Shown: piece after piece, positions 1 through 4,975 of the stretch
Layout: every line of letters starts with the position of its first letter
How positions within the stretch are numbered: position 1 is the stretch's first letter
Source of the DNA: Burkholderiales bacterium
GTDB taxonomy: Bacteria > Pseudomonadota > Gammaproteobacteria > Burkholderiales > Casimicrobiaceae
Direction of reading: 5' to 3'
DNA: 10,470 nucleotides
Assembly (NCBI GenBank): GCA_031275075.1
Contig: JAISPI010000057.1
Span: forward strand, 1 to 10,470
Position numbers and translations under genes: made by a program
The notes under the pieces: model-generated
Seen by the model: only the letters and a program-made list of their open reading frames with translations
The model's database searches: none
What the model was told of the DNA's origin: nothing

Positions 1-7
1 ATTCACC

Positions 8-44
8 GCGCCACAATGCGGGGAGACCCGCCACGGCGCATTTT
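8..44 (+). terminator. possible intrinsic terminator at window edge
   Basis: An inner stem GCGGG/CCCGC (18-22 with 27-31, loop GAGA) sits inside an outer stem GCGCC/GGCGC (8-12 with 35-39). It is followed on the plus strand by ATTTT. This would fit the end of a plus-strand gene entering from the left and converging on comEC. The T-run is only four bases and the two stems are separated by unpaired bases. On the minus strand no T-run follows, so it is a poorer terminator for comEC itself. Confidence 0.35.
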
Positions 45-47
45 ACC

Positions 48-2390
48 TCAGGCGCCGTGCCAGTATCGCGGCCTTCGCTGCCGCTCGGTCTCGACGGCCA
101 CGCCACCGGCAGTCAGGCGAATGCTGAGCGCCCCTTCAAGGTCGGTGCGGCGCATCTCGACACCGGCTTGCGTGTAGCGTTCCACAACCTCTGTGGCCGG
201 ATGCCCAAAGCGATTCCGATAACCCGTCGAGATCAAGGCCAGCCGCGGCGAGACGCCCTGTATGAAGGCTGCCGATGAAGAAGTCCGGCTGCCGTGGTGC
301 GGCGGCAGCACAACGGCGGCGGCAATTTCCGAACCATGCCGCGCAAGCAGCTTCGCTTCCGTCTTGGCTTCGATATCGCCGGTGAGCAAAATCGAATCGG
401 TTGGTGTCGATATTTTCAGCACGCAGGAACGGCTGTTGGTCGTGCCTTTGGCTTCGTAGTCACCGGCTGCCGGATACAGCACTTCGAAAGACACGCCGTC
501 CCACTGCCAGCGGTCGCCGTCCTGACACCGATGACTGGACGGCGCGATGGTATTCAACGGATGATAGTTCGGCAGGGAGCTGCTGAGCACCGTGGCCGGC
601 AGCACCGTCAGCACCACGCCCGCGCCGCCTGCGTGATCGTTATCCTGATGGCTGACCATGAGCATGTCGAGCCGCCGCACGCCCACGGCCCGCAGGTAAG
701 GAATGATGAGCCGGTCGCCGGCATCGGCATCGAGGGAATACATCGGGCCGGTGTCGTAGAGCATGTCGTGTTGCGCCGTCTGGATATGCACGGCCAGCCC
801 CTGACCGATATCGAGCATGCGCACCAGCGCCTCGCCCTCCGCCGGACGCGGCGCGGGTATCAAGATCAGTGGCGCAAGCGCCACCGCGCCCAGCCAACGC
901 GAAGGAAATCCGCGCGGCAGCACCAGCCAGCCGATGCCGAACAGGGCCAGCCCCACGGTCCAGGCAGGCGGCGCTTGCTGCTGCCAGACCGCCCAGCGCG
1001 AAGTCGCCAGCCATTGCAGGAGTTGCATCAGGATATCCGTGAGCCAATGCCCAAGATGCAGCAGCGGCTCGCCGAGCAAGGGCAGCGTCCCAAGCAGCGC
1101 CAGCGGGGTAATGACCATGCTGACCAGCGGGATCGCCACCGCATTGGCAATCGGCGACACCAGCGAGAACTGTTGAAAAAGCGCGAGCAGCGCCGGAATC
1201 ATGCCCAGCGTCACCGCCCATTGCGCCCGTCCCCAAGCCGCCAGCCAATGTTCTTTGCCCAAGCGCCCCGTGCCGATATAGAACAGCAGGCCGACCGCGC
1301 CGAACGACAGCCAGAAGCCGACCGCCAACACGGCCCAAGGGTCGAGCGCCAGCACGATTGCCAGCGCCACCGACAAAACACGGCTGGAAGAAAAATTGCG
1401 CCCGCTCCACACCGCCAGCGCCACCACGATCAACATGTAAAGCGTGCGCTGGGCCGGGACCTCAAAACCCGCCAGCAAAGCGTAAGCGAACGCCGCCAAC
1501 ATGCCCGCTGCCGCCATCGCCTTTTGCGTCGGCAATCGCAAAGCCAGCGCCGGAACGCGCCGCCAGCCCCAGCCCGCGAGCCAGGCGACAAGGCCCGCCA
1601 CCATCGTCACATGCAGGCCGGAAACACTGAGCAAATGGGTCACGCCGGTACGCGCGAAAGTCCGCCAATACCCCGATTCAATGGACTGCTGATCGCCGAC
1701 CGCCAAAGCCACCAGAATGCCCGCGTAGGGCACGTCGCCGAGAATGCGCTGAAAGCGGTCGCGCACCGACTGGCGCAGCCGCTCGACCCAGTATGCGGGC
1801 CGATCCACCCGCTCGTCGAGGCGGGCGTTCCGCTCCGATTTGCGCACATACCCCGCCGCCCGAATATCGCGCTCGAACAGCCAAGCCTCGTAGTCGAAAC
1901 CATGCGGATTGACATTGCTGTGCGGCCGCTTGAGCCGCACCAGCAAGCGCCAACGCTCACCGGCGCGGATTTCCGGCGCGGCATGAAGATCATCGTCATC
2001 CTGCGCCTGCCAGCCGCGATACCAAGCCAGCGAAATATGCGCCGGCACTGTCGCGCCGGATTGCTCGACATCGAAATCGAAGCGCAGGCCACGCTCGATA
2101 ACCTGCGGCAAACCCGCCACCACGCCGGTAATTTCAATATCACGGCCTTCGTTGCCGATCGGCAGCGCATCCGCCAAACGCTCCTGCGCGCGCCAACCCG
2201 CCCAAGCCGCGCCCGCCAGCGCCGCCGCCAGCAGCGCCAGCGCAACACCAGCAAAGCGAACTCTGCGCCCAAGCGCCGCCGCAATCGCCGCTACAGCAGC
2301 CGCGACAACAAGCACCGCCACATCAGGCAAATCGCCCTGATGCTGTAGCCAGAGAATACCGGCGGCAAATGAAAGGACAAGCAAGCGCAT
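48..2390 (-). CDS. comEC: ComEC/Rec2 family DNA internalization protein
   Basis: Inner-membrane channel that carries single-stranded DNA into the cytoplasm during natural transformation. At 780 residues it has the full family length. An N-terminal hydrophobic stretch (1-65) leads into a soluble DUF4131-type region (about 80-180). The ComEC competence domain follows (about 215-490), with many membrane segments and the signature LLSVSGLH at 253-260. The C-terminal metallo-beta-lactamase-like domain (about 522-770) keeps the metal motif SHQDNDHAGG (580-589), LTGD (669-672), PPHHGS (696-701) and FGHP (728-731), so it looks intact. In this family that domain is thought to degrade the non-transported strand (family knowledge). 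The ATG has no clear Shine-Dalgarno sequence. Codons are noticeably richer in G/C at third positions than in the plus-strand operon. No other competence gene is in the window, so a transformation role is inferred from the family only. Confidence 0.95.
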   Translation of the reverse strand: MRLLVLSFAAGILWLQHQGDLPDVAVLVVAAAVAAIAAALGRRVRFAGVALALLAAALAGAAWAGWRAQERLADALPIGNEGRDIEITGVVAGLPQVIERGLRFDFDVEQSGATVPAHISLAWYRGWQAQDDDDLHAAPEIRAGERWRLLVRLKRPHSNVNPHGFDYEAWLFERDIRAAGYVRKSERNARLDERVDRPAYWVERLRQSVRDRFQRILGDVPYAGILVALAVGDQQSIESGYWRTFARTGVTHLLSVSGLHVTMVAGLVAWLAGWGWRRVPALALRLPTQKAMAAAGMLAAFAYALLAGFEVPAQRTLYMLIVVALAVWSGRNFSSSRVLSVALAIVLALDPWAVLAVGFWLSFGAVGLLFYIGTGRLGKEHWLAAWGRAQWAVTLGMIPALLALFQQFSLVSPIANAVAIPLVSMVITPLALLGTLPLLGEPLLHLGHWLTDILMQLLQWLATSRWAVWQQQAPPAWTVGLALFGIGWLVLPRGFPSRWLGAVALAPLILIPAPRPAEGEALVRMLDIGQGLAVHIQTAQHDMLYDTGPMYSLDADAGDRLIIPYLRAVGVRRLDMLMVSHQDNDHAGGAGVVLTVLPATVLSSSLPNYHPLNTIAPSSHRCQDGDRWQWDGVSFEVLYPAAGDYEAKGTTNSRSCVLKISTPTDSILLTGDIEAKTEAKLLARHGSEIAAAVVLPPHHGSRTSSSAAFIQGVSPRLALISTGYRNRFGHPATEVVERYTQAGVEMRRTDLEGALSIRLTAGGVAVETERQRRPRYWHGA

Positions 2391-2398
2391 GTTGTCCG

Positions 2399-2427
2399 AT
2401 TATCCCGTAAGTTCCCGCCGTTGTCGG
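2399..2427 (-). promoter_or_regulatory. possible comEC promoter
   Basis: On the minus strand, CCGACA (2422-2427) and GATAAT (2399-2404) are spaced 17 bases apart, resembling a sigma-70 -35/-10 pair (4/6 and 5/6 matches). The -10 ends only eight bases before the comEC ATG, so the transcript would have almost no leader. Just upstream, GGTTAC and GTAACC (2435-2440 and 2449-2454) form a short inverted repeat that could be an operator or chance. Seen by eye only. Confidence 0.35.
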
Positions 2428-2459
2428 AGATTCAGGTTACAGGCCTCAGTAACCTCATC

Positions 2460-2534
2460 GTCATTCTGCGCGAAGCGAAGCGTAGTCGCAGAATCCAAAC
2501 ACCGCATGGATTCCGCGACTACGCGCGGAATGAC
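2460..2534. repeat. MITE/REP-like palindrome, copy A
   Basis: An imperfect palindrome begins GTCATTC and ends GAATGAC. The right arm (2507-2534) is complementary to the left arm (2460-2497), with two mismatches and a ten-base insertion AAGCGAAGCG in the left arm. The spacer is nine bases (2498-2506). Read as the reverse complement it aligns with the element at 4671-4735, including the central GGAATCCATGCGG. The two are therefore the same family in opposite orientation on either side of the beta-helix gene. No coding capacity. Confidence 0.8.
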
Positions 2535-2547
2535 ACGACTTTCTCTT

Positions 2548-2585
2548 CTCTCCCTCAAGGGGAGAGGGGAACAAAATATGGAATG
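2548..2585. repeat. GC-rich hairpin with conserved tail, copy A
   Basis: CTCTCCC and GGGGAGAG (2548-2554 and 2559-2566) form a hairpin. The tail GAGGGGAACAAA (2564-2575) followed by GGAATG (2580-2585) recurs at 4760-4781. In both places the segment sits immediately to the right of a MITE-like palindrome, so hairpin and MITE appear to form one composite unit. Confidence 0.65.
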
Positions 2586-2598
2586 GTGTCGTTTTCTC

Positions 2599-2622
2599 CC
2601 CTCGCCCGCTTGCGGGAGAGGG
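2599..2622. repeat. GC-rich hairpin
   Basis: CCCTCGCCCGC (2599-2609) pairs with GCGGGAGAGGG (2612-2622), with one mismatch and a two-base loop. It has the form of the CCCTCTCCCGC-type palindromes scattered in many proteobacterial genomes. It directly precedes the terminator hairpin at 2632-2659 in plus-strand order. Confidence 0.6.
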
Positions 2623-2626
2623 CATC

Positions 2627-2659
2627 AAAAAAACGAAAGCCCCGTGCGGGGCTTTCGTT
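2627..2659 (-). terminator. intrinsic terminator of the beta-helix gene
   Basis: A perfect 13-base inverted repeat, AACGAAAGCCCCG (2632-2644) and CGGGGCTTTCGTT (2647-2659), is followed on the minus strand by seven T residues (the A-run 2627-2633). This is a textbook Rho-independent terminator for minus-strand transcription. It lies about 200 bases past the stop of the beta-helix gene and insulates comEC from it. On the plus strand no long T-run follows. Confidence 0.85.
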
Positions 2660-2751
2660 ACATCAGGAAGATGGTTTTGATGTTGTACGATGTTGTGTTG
2701 TTGGGATTCGCTACGCTCATCGCCAACCTGCCACACCCATCAAATCAGAAG

Positions 2752-2853
2752 TTGTAGGGTGGGATTGTAGGGTGGGCAAAGCGCAGCGTGCCCATCGCAA
2801 CAAACCCGGCCATCGGTTGGTGGGCACGGCTTAACAGCCTTTGCCCACCCTAC
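2752..2853. repeat. palindromic repeat element with duplicated end
   Basis: A perfect 15-base terminal inverted repeat GTAGGGTGGGCAAAG (2767-2781) and CTTTGCCCACCCTAC (2839-2853) bounds an 87-base element. An inner inverted repeat CGTGCCCA/TGGGCACG lies at 2787-2794 and 2821-2828. The left end is tandemly duplicated: TTGTAGGGTGGG occurs at 2752-2763 and 2765-2776. It resembles the GTAGGGTGGGCA-type repeats common in beta- and gammaproteobacteria (recalled, not searched). It lies in the presumed 3' untranslated region of the beta-helix gene. Confidence 0.75.
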
Positions 2854-2862
2854 GCCATCAAG

Positions 2863-4371
2863 TCAGCGCCTGCGCAGGAACGTCGCCGCAGCGCCTGCCG
2901 TAAAGATGCCGAGCCACAGAAGCGCCCAGAAGCCCAGCGCCGGGACGGGGGTGGCGCTGCCTATCGGAGGATTCTGTTTGACGACTTCTACCGCGCCGCT
3001 GGTGCAAGGGGGTGAACGCGTGACACCGCGTTGATCCTTGCTGTTGACCGTAGCAGCATTCGAGCAGGTATCCCAAACGCCGTAACCGATTGCGTCGCTG
3101 CCCGCGCCCGGCATCCTCGTCCACGTTGCGCCGCCGTTGTTGGCCAACGCGCCGAGGTTGAGGTTGGCGTTGCCCTTGCTCGCCCCCGTGAAGCCGCAGC
3201 CGGTGCCGCCATCGAGGTTGCCGCCGTTGTCCGTCAGTGTGGCGGGGGGGGCGGCGGATTCGATGTAGCAACTCTGAACAATCGTATTGGCCAGCGTTGC
3301 CGTGCTTTGGTTGGTTGCGTCGGCAGCGTTGCAAAGACCGCCGCAGCCTGCGTAGGCTCCGTTGTCCGTGTTGCCGAAGACGGTGCTGTTGGTCAGCGTC
3401 GCCGCGCCGATGTTGAGAATACCGCCGCCGGCGCTGGTGGCCGTGTTGCCGGAGACGGTACTGTTGGTCAGCGTCAGCGTGGTATCGAAGTCGTTGTAAA
3501 TACCGCCGCCCCAACTGGCCGTGTTGCCGGAGACGGTGCTATTGATCAACGTCAGCGTGGCATTACTATGGTTGAGAATACCGCCGCCGTTCCAATTGGC
3601 CGTGTTGCCGGAGACGGTGCTGTTGGTCAGCGTTGCCTCGCCCCAGTTACGAATACCGCCGCCGTCGGTGGCCGTGTTGTCGGAGACGGTGCTGTTGGTC
3701 AGCGTCAGCGTGGCATTGACGCCGTTGAAAATACCGCCGCCGTAGTCGGTGGTCGTGTTGCCGGAGACGGTGCTGTTGGTCAGCGTCAGCGTGGCATTGA
3801 CGTCGTTGTGAATACCGCCGCCGCTCCGATCGGTCGTGTTGCCGGAGACGGTGCTGTTGGTCAGCGTCAGCGTGCCTTCGTTGTAAATGCCGCCGCCGAG
3901 GCCGCCGCCAGTGACGGCGCCTTCCTTGATCGTGAAATCTTTAAACTCGACCGTGGTGCCGCCGAGCACAGAGAACACCCGAACCGCGTTGTTGCCGCTG
4001 ACGGCCAGGCCGGGGGCGTCGGAACCGTCGATTATCAGGCTCTTGTTCACAGTCAGCTCACCGGCCAGCGTGATCGTGGGATTGGCGGGCAGGCCGCTGA
4101 ACACGATGGTGTCGCCGGCATTGGCAGCGGCAATCGCGGCACGCAGGCTGCCGGCGCCGGTGTCATTGGTGTTGGTCACGATAATCGTCGCCGCCGACGC
4201 CAGGCCGGAAAAGGCGAACACCAACAGAACAGCGCAGAAAAACGCGGGGAAACAATGCCGGAAACGAGGGGAGGAAGAACGCCGGAGAGAGGTGAGAGAG
4301 CCCCCAACCCAACGCCAAATTATGCTTAAATCATGGCGGATAAATGCTACTAACTTGTTACACGAAGACAT
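2863..4371 (-). CDS. right-handed beta-helix repeat surface protein with IPTL-like C-terminal anchor (choice-of-anchor Q type)
   Basis: Predicted exported or surface-displayed protein of 502 residues; substrate unknown. A long basic n-region (1-39) precedes a hydrophobic core ending in ASA (about 40-60), a likely signal peptide. The mature start contains GAGSLRAAIAAANAGDTIVF, a CSLREA-like motif. Seven coils of 24-27 residues (about 159-338), each with GGGI-N and NSTVSGNT, form the expected parallel beta-helix. Next come a choice-of-anchor Q-like region (NGGNLDGGTGCGF, ALANNGGATW, then DQRGVTR) and several cysteines. The last 27 residues begin VPALGFWALLWLG and end in LRRR, the layout of IPTL/PEP-CTERM tails that sort through exosortase-like enzymes. 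No exosortase is in the window. The open frame extends upstream to 4497, but an AAGGA six bases before the ATG at 4371 decides the start. The gene is monocistronic, with its own promoter and terminator. Adhesin or matrix function is only a guess. Confidence 0.88.
   Translation of the reverse strand: MSSCNKLVAFIRHDLSIIWRWVGGSLTSLRRSSSPRFRHCFPAFFCAVLLVFAFSGLASAATIIVTNTNDTGAGSLRAAIAAANAGDTIVFSGLPANPTITLAGELTVNKSLIIDGSDAPGLAVSGNNAVRVFSVLGGTTVEFKDFTIKEGAVTGGGLGGGIYNEGTLTLTNSTVSGNTTDRSGGGIHNDVNATLTLTNSTVSGNTTTDYGGGIFNGVNATLTLTNSTVSDNTATDGGGIRNWGEATLTNSTVSGNTANWNGGGILNHSNATLTLINSTVSGNTASWGGGIYNDFDTTLTLTNSTVSGNTATSAGGGILNIGAATLTNSTVFGNTDNGAYAGCGGLCNAADATNQSTATLANTIVQSCYIESAAPPATLTDNGGNLDGGTGCGFTGASKGNANLNLGALANNGGATWTRMPGAGSDAIGYGVWDTCSNAATVNSKDQRGVTRSPPCTSGAVEVVKQNPPIGSATPVPALGFWALLWLGIFTAGAAATFLRRR
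3358..3897 (-). repeat. in-gene tandem repeats coding for beta-helix coils
   Basis: Seven near-identical DNA units are marked by GGAGACGGTGCTGTTGGTCA or a close variant, beginning at 3376, 3451, 3529, 3610, 3682, 3763 and 3844 on the plus strand. Spacings are 75, 78, 81, 72, 81 and 81 bases, all multiples of three, so every length change preserves the frame. Longer units carry the extra residues NATLTLTN and shorter ones carry EATLTN or AATLTN. The strong DNA identity suggests recent duplication or gene conversion. Confidence 0.9.
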
Positions 4372-4377
4372 TTTCAT

Positions 4378-4382
4378 TCCTT
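4378..4382 (-). promoter_or_regulatory. ribosome binding site of the beta-helix gene (decides the start)
   Basis: On the minus strand the sequence reads AAGGAATGAAAATG. The AAGGA touches the first ATG (4375-4377) directly but stands six bases before the second ATG (4369-4371), the usual spacing. This favours the start at 4371 over the one at 4377 and over the open-frame limit at 4497. Confidence 0.65.
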
Positions 4383-4425
4383 TCAGAAAGAAGCGGAGAA
4401 AACATGAATCCGGTTTGAGTTGCCG

Positions 4426-4455
4426 ATAATTGATATGCAAAGTGCGAAATGTAAA
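4426..4455 (-). promoter_or_regulatory. possible promoter of the beta-helix gene
   Basis: On the minus strand, TTTACA (4450-4455) and AATTAT (4426-4431) are spaced 18 bases apart and match the sigma-70 -35 and -10 consensus at 5/6 and 4/6 positions. They sit in an AT-rich patch about 55 bases before the chosen ATG. Other weak matches exist nearby, so the exact site is uncertain. Confidence 0.35.
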
Positions 4456-4604
4456 ATGCGGATGCGAATCGGCAATAAATCCGGTAATAGTCTGCATGAA
4501 AATTTACGGTTTGTGACGCCGTTGTCAGGAAAAATAATCGTGGGTTTGCTGCGGGGGTGTTTTTTTTGGCATCACCGGGGCGGGGTGGCAGAAAAAGCCG
4601 ATTT

Positions 4605-4658
4605 AACCGCCCGCAAAGAGCACAAAGAAACTTCTCGTCTTTCGCGTTCTCTGCGGGT
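4605..4658. repeat. CGCAAAGAG-type palindrome, left copy
   Basis: It begins AACCGCCCGCAAAGAGCAC and ends GCGTTCTCTGCGGGT, so its ends are roughly complementary. It is related to the segment at 4797-4859, which also begins AACCGCCC and ends with GCGTTC then TGCGG. The two copies bracket the MITE and GC-rich hairpin between them. Confidence 0.6.
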
Positions 4659-4670
4659 GATATTCTCAAT

Positions 4671-4735
4671 CGTCATTCCGCGCACAGTCGCGGAATCCAT
4701 GCGGCGTCTGGATTCCCGCTTTCGCGGGAATGACG
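4671..4735. repeat. MITE/REP-like palindrome, copy B
   Basis: A palindrome bounded by CGTCATTCC (4671-4679) and GGAATGACG (4727-4735). Each arm is itself hairpin-like, for example TTCCCGCTTTCGCGGGAA in the right arm. It aligns with the reverse complement of the element at 2460-2534. The left arm differs from the corresponding arm of copy A at about two of 28 positions, while the other arm has diverged more. No coding capacity. Confidence 0.85.
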
Positions 4736-4784
4736 CTCCCCTCTCCCCACAAGTGGGGCGAGGGGAACAAAGTGCGGAATGACG
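4736..4784. repeat. GC-rich hairpin with conserved tail, copy B
   Basis: CCCCTCTCCCCAC (4738-4750) pairs with GTGGGGCGAGGGG (4753-4765) with one mismatch and a two-base loop. The tail GAGGGGAACAAA (4760-4771) then GGAATG matches the tail at 2564-2585. The segment ends in GGAATGACG (4776-4784), a direct repeat of the MITE end at 4727-4735. Confidence 0.7.
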
Positions 4785-4796
4785 TTTAAAAATATT

Positions 4797-4859
4797 AACC
4801 GCCCACAAAACCCGCAAAAATTTTAGGTGTTCTTTGTGCCCTTTGCGTTCTTTGCGGTT
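4797..4859. repeat. CGCAAAGAA-type palindrome, right copy
   Basis: It begins AACCGCCCACAAAACCCGC and ends TTTGCGTTCTTTGCGGTT, with AACCGC and GCGGTT as outer ends. It resembles a dispersed repeat built from CTTTGCGTTCTTTGCGGTT found in many proteobacteria (recalled, not searched). It is related to the copy at 4605-4658. Confidence 0.65.
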
Positions 4860-4898
4860 GAATCGTTTTTTCCGATCCATGATTCTCGAAAATCCAGC

Positions 4899-4928
4899 CC
4901 GACAGCCGCAATGGATTTAGGCTAAAAT
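4899..4928 (+). promoter_or_regulatory. possible promoter of the ribF-ileS-lspA-ispH operon
   Basis: CCGACA (4899-4904) and TAAAAT (4923-4928), spaced 18 bases, resemble a sigma-70 promoter (4/6 and 5/6 matches). The site lies about 48 bases before the ribF ATG and just downstream of the repeat cluster. It is the best promoter candidate for the operon. Confidence 0.5.
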
Positions 4929-4960
4929 TCCTCTCTTTTATTAGGCGCCGGCGGTGTGTG

Positions 4961-4967
4961 GAGAGGA
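4961..4967 (+). promoter_or_regulatory. ribosome binding site of ribF (decides the start)
   Basis: GAGAGGA ends eight bases before the ATG at 4976, a good Shine-Dalgarno arrangement. The GTG at 4958 lies upstream of this site. A GTG at 5003 (coding VKIIRTLP, like many RibF N-termini) has only weak GGTGTGG upstream. The ATG at 4976 is therefore preferred. Confidence 0.6.
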
Positions 4968-4975
4968 ACGCTGCC

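Larger units (their letters stand above)
2391..2862. other. repeat-filled intergenic region between comEC and the beta-helix gene
   Basis: No credible gene lies here. From left to right it holds the putative comEC promoter, a MITE-like palindrome (2460-2534), two GC-rich hairpins (2548-2585 and 2599-2622), a strong minus-strand terminator (2632-2659), and a stretch around 2695-2730. That stretch, with TTCGCTACGCTCATCG between TTGG and CCAA, resembles a worn palindromic repeat. A palindromic element with a duplicated end follows (2752-2853). Short open frames crossing the region translate repeat DNA and show no domain. Confidence 0.8.
4372..4975. other. divergent intergenic region between the beta-helix gene and ribF
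   Basis: This stretch separates the minus-strand beta-helix gene from the plus-strand ribF operon. It holds an AT-rich leader and putative promoter (4372-4520) and a stretch with a T8 run and no evident stem (4520-4600). Four repeat segments follow (4605-4658, 4671-4735, 4736-4784, 4797-4859), then the putative ribF promoter and ribosome binding site. Short open frames here translate repeat DNA and look spurious. Confidence 0.8.

Noticed and set aside
294..2348. Long plus-strand open frame (684 codons) opposite comEC
   Set aside because: It is the antisense shadow of a GC-rich gene: extremely Arg/His/Gln-rich, no domain, and the minus-strand frame encodes an intact ComEC with all motifs.
2389..2834. 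Plus-strand open frames across the comEC upstream region
   Set aside because: They run through palindromic repeats and a terminator, have no recognisable domain and no good ribosome binding site.
3376..3905. Regularly spaced repeats resembling a CRISPR array
   Set aside because: The intervening sequences are also similar to one another, spacings are all multiples of three, and the repeats fall in frame within a beta-helix coding region. No cas genes are nearby.
3031..4329. Plus-strand open frame (432 codons) with repeated GRVAGDGAVGQRQRG segments
   Set aside because: The repetition mirrors the coil repeats of the minus-strand beta-helix gene. There is no signal peptide or domain, and the opposite strand has a ribosome binding site, signal peptide and recognised motifs.
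4372..4497. Upstream extension of the beta-helix gene to an ATG at 4497
   Set aside because: It would place 42 more residues before an already long n-region and lacks a suitable ribosome binding site, whereas the ATG at 4371 has AAGGA at the right distance.
4560..4567. T8 run considered as an intrinsic terminator
   Set aside because: No stable stem immediately precedes it on the plus strand, and no gene ends there.
4358..4669. Minus-strand open frame upstream of the beta-helix gene
   Set aside because: It covers the AT-rich leader and half of a palindromic repeat, overlaps the start of the real gene in another frame, and shows no domain.
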